Below, piece after piece: positions 61,896 to 64,000 of a DNA stretch of 64,000 bases (position 1 is its first letter; each line of letters starts with the position of its first letter). Location of the stretch: the NCBI RefSeq assembly GCF_000002995.4, contig NW_025062479.1:2997721-3061720 (forward strand), given 5' to 3'. The notes below the pieces were generated by a model. It ran no database searches, was not told where the DNA came from, and saw nothing but the letters and a program-made list of their open reading frames with translations. Source of the DNA: Brugia malayi. Lineage: Eukaryota > Nematoda > Chromadorea > Rhabditida > Onchocercidae. Position numbers and translations under genes: made by a program.

Positions 61896-63121
61896 TCTCA
61901 TGTTATTATTGGTTTTGAATTTAAGTTTGAAAATAGTTAACAATTATTATTTATTTATAATTAGATTATTTGCTTGGTAGTTTTAGCAATATTTACTACA
62001 TTCAATTTTAGAATAAATTATTGTAATAAATTTAGTAATGCAAAAATGCATTTTATGTTTTTTTCCGATTCCATCTTATTTTTTTTTTTATTTTCATGAT
62101 TTTTCCTTATTTTATAAATTTCTTTCTTTTATTATTCTGGAAAATTTCACTACTTCTAAAACTGTGCTGAAAAAAAAAAGGATTAATAATAATTGAAAAT
62201 CAAAAGTTGACTTTTTTCGGTTAGTTATTTCAAATTATTTATTTTCTTGCTTATTTTAAAACAGTTTTTGAAAAGAAGAAAAGAAATAAATTGCACTTAT
62301 TACAAATAAAAGAGGAAACATTAAAAATTCCCTATAAAAAAATAAACTTTTCAAAATGTTATGCTTAACAAAAGAAAAAAAAAACGATTAAAAGAAGTGA
62401 TTTATTTTTCTGTGAACGTCTATAATTATAAAATTTACCAAACTAAGTCATTAAATTAAACATTGTTGTTCCGAAAATGAACAATAATTACCATTTCTAT
62501 GTAATCATTAATTATATTGCAAGAAATATCTATTTGAACTATTAAATGATTATACTCAAAACTACAAACAAGTTTATTAGTTGGTTTTCGCCCCTCTTTT
62601 TTGCCTTGTTTTAATTAATATATAAAGAATAATGAAACAAGCTCTTTTTTAAATATTTCGAGTATAAAAAAAGAAGCAAACAGAATTTAAATCGAATGTG
62701 ATAGATTTGCCAAGCAAATTTTGAAAATATCTCAAACTTCAATAATTTCATAATAAGCAATAAACAAATGATCCTTGAAAAAGAATTCATTTCAAATAAA
62801 TCAATAATAACTTGTTCTCAACACAACTGCCAAAAGTTTGAAAAAAAAAAAAAAAATAATAATAAAATGGCAACTTAGGCATTGCAGTCAAATTATGTGT
62901 TATCATTTTTTTTTTCTTTTTTTAAATAACATTTGATTCATTCGATGATATAAAACAAAGAAATGTCATATTTTTACCTTTTACATTGTGTCAAAGATTT
63001 TAAGTTAAAAATGCAAAAAACTTAAATGAAATAAACGAAGTTTTTTAAATTTGAGAAATGTTTGGTTGAATTTAACATTTTTACCATGTAACTATGCATT
63101 TGATTTCATATTAAACAGTAA

Positions 63122-63192
63122 ATGAGAAAAGTGCTAAAAGATGCTTTGTATGTAAATGCAATTGGTGGACTGAATATTAAACGATCATTCAG
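63122..63192 (+). CDS. Possible first exon of a gene running off the right side
   Basis: An ATG three bases after AAACAG opens 23 codons (MRKVLKDALYVNAIGGLNIK, then RSF) that end in a good donor, TTCAG|GTAATT, leaving phase 2. The sequence is coding-like for its surroundings and the acceptor just ahead of the ATG would suit trans-splicing. No convincing second exon was found before the window end; 63538-63565 would fit by phase only. No family recognised. Confidence 0.25.
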
Positions 63193-64000
63193 GTAATTGT
63201 TATAATATGAAGAACTGTAATGCTACCTGGCTGATATCAAAGATGTGATAAGATTCATCAATACTTATCCTAATATTATCATATATCTATATCGGTTGAA
63301 ATTATTTCATTTTAAGTGCTTCTAAACGTTGCTATGAATTTATAACATTTCTTAGTTAATTTGAAATATGAACATTCAACATTTTAGTTCTGCTATGATT
63401 ATAAAAATTTATTTGCCTTTAAAATTTCAAAATATATCTTACTAAGTGGTAATTACTTCGTAACAGAACTAGTTTTTCTTTAAATAATTTCTCATTTGTG
63501 AAGTATTTACAATATGTAATGAGAAATGAATTATTTAGAAGAAACAATATGAGTACAGATGTAAACTTTTTCCCCTCTTTTATACGTATGCTAAATTATC
63601 ATATCATGAAGCTAAAAGCAGATTTGTCAAAAATTGAAATATGTTGTATACAGATGTTGTTTATCTAAAATATGGCTTTATTTTAAGAACACTGAAACGG
63701 CAAGAAAATAGTTATTGAAATTATTATGTTCCGCTTATAATATCTGGCTGATAATTCATAAACCTGTATCCTGTACAATTATCAAATATGGATTAAAAAT
63801 ATGGAAATAATATTAATCATTTTTCTATGAAAAAAAAAAAATTAAAAATGTTCAATAAAAATTTTCAAAAATTCACTTCAGTGATTTTTTTTTTTTTTTT
63901 TGAAAAAAAAAAGTGAATTGAAGAATTATTATAGAAAAAAATTCCTCAGAACGTCATTTATATGTTTTACTTTAAAGAAAGTTTTATTTGTGAAAGAAAT

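Larger units (their letters stand above)
60488..64000. other. AT-rich right end; upstream side of glutamate synthase
   Basis: Searched on the minus strand for amidotransferase exons of glutamate synthase (motifs such as CGVGF, HNGEINT, PEAW, WDGPA, NGLRP); none found. The DNA is strongly AT-rich with homopolymers. A minus-strand exon-like start (MKYADSCLSSLTISLIR then GTAAGC) at about 61303-61254 has no partner in a fitting phase. Separate entries cover the coiled-coil-like relic and a possible + strand first exon. Confidence 0.45.

Overview
The window looks like nuclear DNA of a parasitic nematode, most probably a spirurid or filarial worm. It is very AT-rich and full of A/T homopolymers. 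Its genes are split into many short exons with GT-AG introns. It also carries the nematode-specific hedgehog-related families (a warthog-like and a ground-like gene). I see no rRNA, tRNA or CRISPR. Most genes were built by joining short in-phase exons, so no single long reading frame shows them.

Layout. (1) 1.8-9.3 kb, + strand: two secreted hedgehog-related genes in tandem, a Wart-only warthog-like gene and a Pro/Cys-rich ground-like gene. (2) 10.9-19.8 kb, + strand, a less AT-rich and G/T-skewed island: nucleosome assembly protein NAP1, a Lines (LINS1)-like alpha-solenoid protein, and an SR-type RRM/RGG RNA-binding protein. They lie head to tail about 420-480 bp apart, as in a nematode operon. 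(3) 19.8-40 kb, a gene-poor stretch of extreme AT content. It hides two small intact-looking genes (30.0-31.3 kb on +, an unknown protein of about 102 aa; 37.5-36.9 kb on -, a secreted 89-aa protein). It also holds two decayed genes: a cysteine desulfurase (NFS1/IscS) fragment on - and an intron-bearing PINCH/UNC-97 LIM pseudogene on +. (4) 43.4-40.0 kb, - strand: the p97 cofactor UBXN6/UBXD1, complete in nine in-phase exons. (5) 45.2-47.0 kb: a 1.8-kb degenerate TTTA tetranucleotide tract. (6) 60.5-47.7 kb, - strand: NADH-type glutamate synthase (GOGAT), 36 consecutive in-phase exons. They cover everything from the end of the glutamine-amidotransferase domain to the natural C-terminus. The amidotransferase domain itself was not found in the remaining 3.5 kb, so either it lies beyond the window behind an unusually long intron or this gene has lost it. 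(7) 60.5-64 kb: mostly AT-rich filler with a frameshifted coiled-coil-like relic (-) and one possible first exon (+).

The genes do not form one pathway: secreted cuticle/signalling-type proteins, a germline/housekeeping cluster for chromatin and RNA, a protein-quality-control factor and a nitrogen-metabolism enzyme. The points most worth following are the apparently amidotransferase-less GOGAT, the PINCH and NFS1 relics in the desert, and the two small unannotated genes beside them.
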